Part shown: positions 61,262 through 64,000 of the stretch, piece by piece
Numbering within the stretch: the first letter of the stretch is position 1
Layout: every line of letters begins with the position of its first letter
DNA from: Roseomonas sp. HF4
GTDB lineage: Bacteria; Pseudomonadota; Alphaproteobacteria; Acetobacterales; Acetobacteraceae
DNA: 64,000 bases
Reading direction: 5' to 3'
NCBI RefSeq assembly: GCF_005222755.1
Contig: NZ_STGD01000003.1
Coordinates: 310,001-374,000, forward strand
Notes under the pieces: generated by a model
The model's database searches: none
Told to the model about the DNA's origin: nothing
The model's input: the letters and a program-made list of their open reading frames with translations, nothing else
Program-made: the position numbers and the translations under genes

Positions 61262-64000
61262 GTCTCGTCCCCCGTCGTTGTCGCCATGTCCCTGTCCGCG
61301 CGGTCGTCCCGGCCGGCCCGGCGCCGCGCGGTCGCCTCCGGATCGATCCGCCCGTCGGCCGCGAAGACGATACCATAGTCCCGCTCGGCACCTTCGCGCG
61401 TGGTGTAGCCATCGTCGAGATCGGCCTGCACCGCCTCCAGTGGGCGGTCCCAGGGCTCGCCGAAGCCGGAGCCACCTGCGATCTGGCCCTCGATCTCCGT
61501 CCGCGCGTCCAGCAGCGCGACCATTTCTCCAGTGCCAACGTCTCGGGCTGCGTCGTCGTCCGGTCCCTTCACCGTGCCGCGCCCGGGGCCGCCGGGTCGG
61601 CCGCCGAACAGACCCTCGGGCTTCAGGCCCCAGCCCTCGGGGTAGAGCCCGACCATGATCGGCTCGGCCCCGTCGGTGAGGCGCCGCGCGCGCATGCGCT
61701 GGCCGAGGCCGCCGCGCTGGCGGCCCGGCCCGCCGCTGTCCGCGACCAACCCCTTTTCCAGCACCAGCACCGGCATTCGGCTTTCCAGCAGCTCGACCGG
61801 CGTATTCGCCGCGCTGGTCGGGAACAGCAGCCCGGACCTGCCATCGGCGCGCGAAGACGCCCCCTGGCCGCCGCCCATGAAGAAATGGTCCGACGCGACG
61901 CGCCCCTGGATGTTGCGCCCGTAGAAGCCGAAGGCCTTGGGCAGGCCCGTGAAGGCCTGCACCCTGTCCGGGATGGCCGGCGCCAGGGCGCGGTAGAGGT
62001 TAGGCCCGATGAACCAGGACAGCCGCGTGCGATAGGCGACCGCCGCCGGCGGCCGGCAGTTCAGCGCGGATCCCTCCGGCGCGACCACGCTGATCGGCGC
62101 ATAGCAGCCCGCATTGCCGCGCACGCCCGGCGTCAGCATGCATTTCAGCGGATAGGAGGAATGCGCCGCCGTGACGTTCATCGTGCAGTTGAGCCCGCCG
62201 CGCGGCAGCGTCGGCGGCGCCTCGACATGCTCGACATGGATCGTCTCGCCCGCCTTGTGCACGCGCACACGATACCGCAACACCTCGCCGAGCGGACGGT
62301 TCTCGATCTCGCTTTCGTAGACGCCATCGGGCACGGCGCGGATCGCGGCGCGCGTCGCGGCCTCGCTGCGGCCCTGCACCACGGCGGCGAGTGCCGCCAG
62401 GTCCTCGAGCCCGTATTCCGCCATGAAGGCGACCAGCCGTTCGGCGCCGAGCGCATTGGCGGTCACCATGGATTCGACGTCGCCCAGCACCTGGTCGCTG
62501 TTGCGGATGTTCTGCGCCATGAGGCGCAGCAGCGAGTTGTCCGGCACACCCGCCGCATGCAGCTTCATCGGAGGGATCTGGAAGCCTTCGTCGTAGATCT
62601 CGCGGGCCGAGAGCGGGTCCTTCACGCCGCCGATGTCGCTCACATGCCCGACCGTGCCCATCAGCGCGACGACGCGGCCCTGATGGAACACGGGTGTCAC
62701 CAGCGCGATGTCGAACAGGTGGCCGGCACAAAGCCAGGGGTCGTTGGTCACCAGCACGTCGCCGGGGCGCAGCGTCTCGGCGGGGAAATGCTCCAGCAGC
62801 GCCTTCACGCAGCGGGTCAGCGTCAGGTTGAACAGCGGCATGGCGCGGGGCGAATGCGCCAGCGGATTGCCTTCGGGGTCCAGGATCTCGTTCGCGAAGT
62901 CCTGGGCTTCCGCGATGATCAGAGAATAGGCGGTACGGCAGACGGTCTGCCACATCTCCTCGACGATCGAGATCAGGCGCGACCACATGATCTCGAGCCC
63001 GATCGGGTCGGCCTCGATGCGCGCCTTCGCCGCCTCCAGCGCCATGCCCGGCGTGACCAGCACCTCGCCCCGGGCGGCGGCGGCGACCGTGATGCGCAGG
63101 TTGCGCACGGCATCGACCTCGAGCGTATCGCCCGGTGCGACGATGGTGGTCGCCTCGCGCTCCTCGATGATGGCGGGACCGGCGATGCGCGTGCCGGGCG
63201 CCAGGCGGTAGCGGTCATAGACGGGCGTGTCGCTGAATGCGCCGTCGAACCAGGCGGGACGCCGGCCCTTGAGCGCCGCGCCGCCGGTGTCGCCGCCCGC
63301 GACGGCACCGGTCACCGCAATGCCGGGGTCCGGGCCGATGACGCGCACGCGCAGCGACAGCACCTCGATCGCGGCGCCCTCGACCACGCGGGTATAGAGG
63401 CGCGCATAGGTCTCGGCGAAGGCGGCGCGCAGTTCCGGCAGCCGCGCGGCATCGAGCGCACCGTCGGGCAGCGGCACGGCGATCTGGTGCAGCTGCCCTA
63501 CAAGCCGCATCTCGGCCGAACGCTCGACGCGCATCGCCGCCGCCGCGACGCCCGCGCCGGCCAGGCGTTCGCGGCCGCCCTGCTCCAGCGCGGCCAGCGC
63601 CCCGTTCAGAGCGGGCCAGTCGGCCTCCGGCCCGAGCGGCGAAATCAGGCTGCGCGACTGCTCGAAGGCCAGCGGCGCGGCCAGGAAGCCGAGCGCCGAG
63701 GCGGCGCCCGAGGCCGGCGGCACCAGTACCTCGGTCACGCCGAGGATGCGCGCCACGCGCGCCGCATGCGCTGGCCCCGCGCCGCCGAACGCGACCATCG
63801 CGTAGCGCCGCGGGTCGCGCCCCTTCTCGACCAGATGCACGCGCGCGGCGCCCGCCATCGCCTCGCAGACCACGGCATGGACGCCCCAGGCGGCCTCGAT
63901 CGCCGCCAGGCCGAGCCGATCCCCGAGCCCCGCCAGCGCGGCTTCGGCCGCGGCGCGGTCGAGCGCCATGGTCCCGCCCAGGAAGAAGCCCGGATCGTAG
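61258..64000 (-). CDS. Fused hydantoinase A/B (5-oxoprolinase-like) protein, 5-prime end beyond window
   Basis: At least 913 residues; the N terminus is off the right edge, where the frame is still open and reads YDPGFFLGGTMALDRAAAE. This is the late HyuA segment, followed by CEAMAGAARVHLVEKGRDPRRYAMVAFGGAGPAHAARVARILG and the C-terminal HyuA domain to about 63000. From about 62990 the Hydantoinase_B half begins (GLEIMWSRLISIVEEMWQTVCRTAYSLIIAEAQDFANEILDPEGNPLAHSPRAMP, VLVTNDPWLCAGHLFDIALVTPVF, HVSDIGG). Fusion of A and B halves is the 5-oxoprolinase arrangement; the enzymes open 5-oxoproline or hydantoins with ATP. A long Arg-rich C-terminal tail (RRAGRDDRADRD) is additional. Confidence 0.93.
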   Translation of the reverse strand, partial: YDPGFFLGGTMALDRAAAEAALAGLGDRLGLAAIEAAWGVHAVVCEAMAGAARVHLVEKGRDPRRYAMVAFGGAGPAHAARVARILGVTEVLVPPASGAASALGFLAAPLAFEQSRSLISPLGPEADWPALNGALAALEQGGRERLAGAGVAAAAMRVERSAEMRLVGQLHQIAVPLPDGALDAARLPELRAAFAETYARLYTRVVEGAAIEVLSLRVRVIGPDPGIAVTGAVAGGDTGGAALKGRRPAWFDGAFSDTPVYDRYRLAPGTRIAGPAIIEEREATTIVAPGDTLEVDAVRNLRITVAAAARGEVLVTPGMALEAAKARIEADPIGLEIMWSRLISIVEEMWQTVCRTAYSLIIAEAQDFANEILDPEGNPLAHSPRAMPLFNLTLTRCVKALLEHFPAETLRPGDVLVTNDPWLCAGHLFDIALVTPVFHQGRVVALMGTVGHVSDIGGVKDPLSAREIYDEGFQIPPMKLHAAGVPDNSLLRLMAQNIRNSDQVLGDVESMVTANALGAERLVAFMAEYGLEDLAALAAVVQGRSEAATRAAIRAVPDGVYESEIENRPLGEVLRYRVRVHKAGETIHVEHVEAPPTLPRGGLNCTMNVTAAHSSYPLKCMLTPGVRGNAGCYAPISVVAPEGSALNCRPPAAVAYRTRLSWFIGPNLYRALAPAIPDRVQAFTGLPKAFGFYGRNIQGRVASDHFFMGGGQGASSRADGRSGLLFPTSAANTPVELLESRMPVLVLEKGLVADSGGPGRQRGGLGQRMRARRLTDGAEPIMVGLYPEGWGLKPEGLFGGRPGGPGRGTVKGPDDDAARDVGTGEMVALLDARTEIEGQIAGGSGFGEPWDRPLEAVQADLDDGYTTREGAERDYGIVFAADGRIDPEATARRRAGRDDRADRDMATTTGDET

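Overview
The window is chromosomal DNA from a very G+C-rich alphaproteobacterium. The best guess is Rhodospirillales/Acetobacteraceae, Roseomonas-like. This rests on the presence of alphaproteobacterial families (DUF1178, DUF4167, NDUFA9-like, NDUFAF5-like methyltransferase), the conserved neighbourhood comF-grxC-DUF1178-ubiG-lysC...prfA-prmC-DUF4167-clpB, and strong G/C bias at third codon positions. No 16S rRNA or other marker that would fix the genus is present. I see no rRNA, tRNA, CRISPR array, insertion sequence, phage or plasmid backbone.

Layout. 1-9.9 kb: the start of a probable cyclopropane-fatty-acid-synthase-type gene, an NDUFA9-like Rossmann protein, glutamate synthase (gltD then gltB), a small exported protein, a GST and a CaiB/BaiF CoA-transferase. 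9.9-12.6 kb: an overlapping trio of sulfotransferase, MFS transporter and hexapeptide acetyltransferase. 12.5-19.3 kb: phosphatase, PolB-type exonuclease, MFS transporter, heparinase II/III family protein, rpe, an Lrp/AsnC regulator with an A+T-rich upstream region, a decayed solute-receptor fragment and a DUF2459 protein. 19.7-31.5 kb: rsmB, a GT39-type glycosyltransferase, DedA, purine genes (purQ, purS, purC, purB) interleaved with small envelope genes, terC, a lipoprotein, a trypsin-like protease and radC. 31.5-50.3 kb: housekeeping genes map, a methyltransferase, a four-rhodanese protein, comF, grxC, DUF1178, ubiG, lysC, a nitronate-monooxygenase-like enzyme, rodZ, ispG, hisS, prfA, prmC, DUF4167, a MOSC protein and clpB. 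50.3-64 kb: accessory metabolism, with an aldo/keto reductase, a tripartite-tricarboxylate-type receptor, and a tightly overlapping minus-strand operon that runs off the right edge.

The most interesting region is that operon (52475-64000, read right to left): a fused hydantoinase A/B-type (oxoprolinase-like) protein, a complete peptide/opine/nickel-class ABC importer (receptor, two permeases, two ATPases), an AroM-family protein, a DUF917/S-methyl-thiohydantoin-desulfurase-family protein and a second, stand-alone hydantoinase-A-type protein. Most junctions are 1-4 base stop/start overlaps. I infer an import-and-ring-opening pathway for a hydantoin- or thiohydantoin-like compound, with AroM (which has two well-placed cysteines) as a possible racemase.

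A second unusual signal is a family of composite palindromic intergenic repeats (copies near 14.1, 15.5, 35.9 and 44.1 kb). They are built from two kinds of modules, each with perfect GC-rich hairpins. One copy combines both modules and another ends 11 bases before the prfA start codon.
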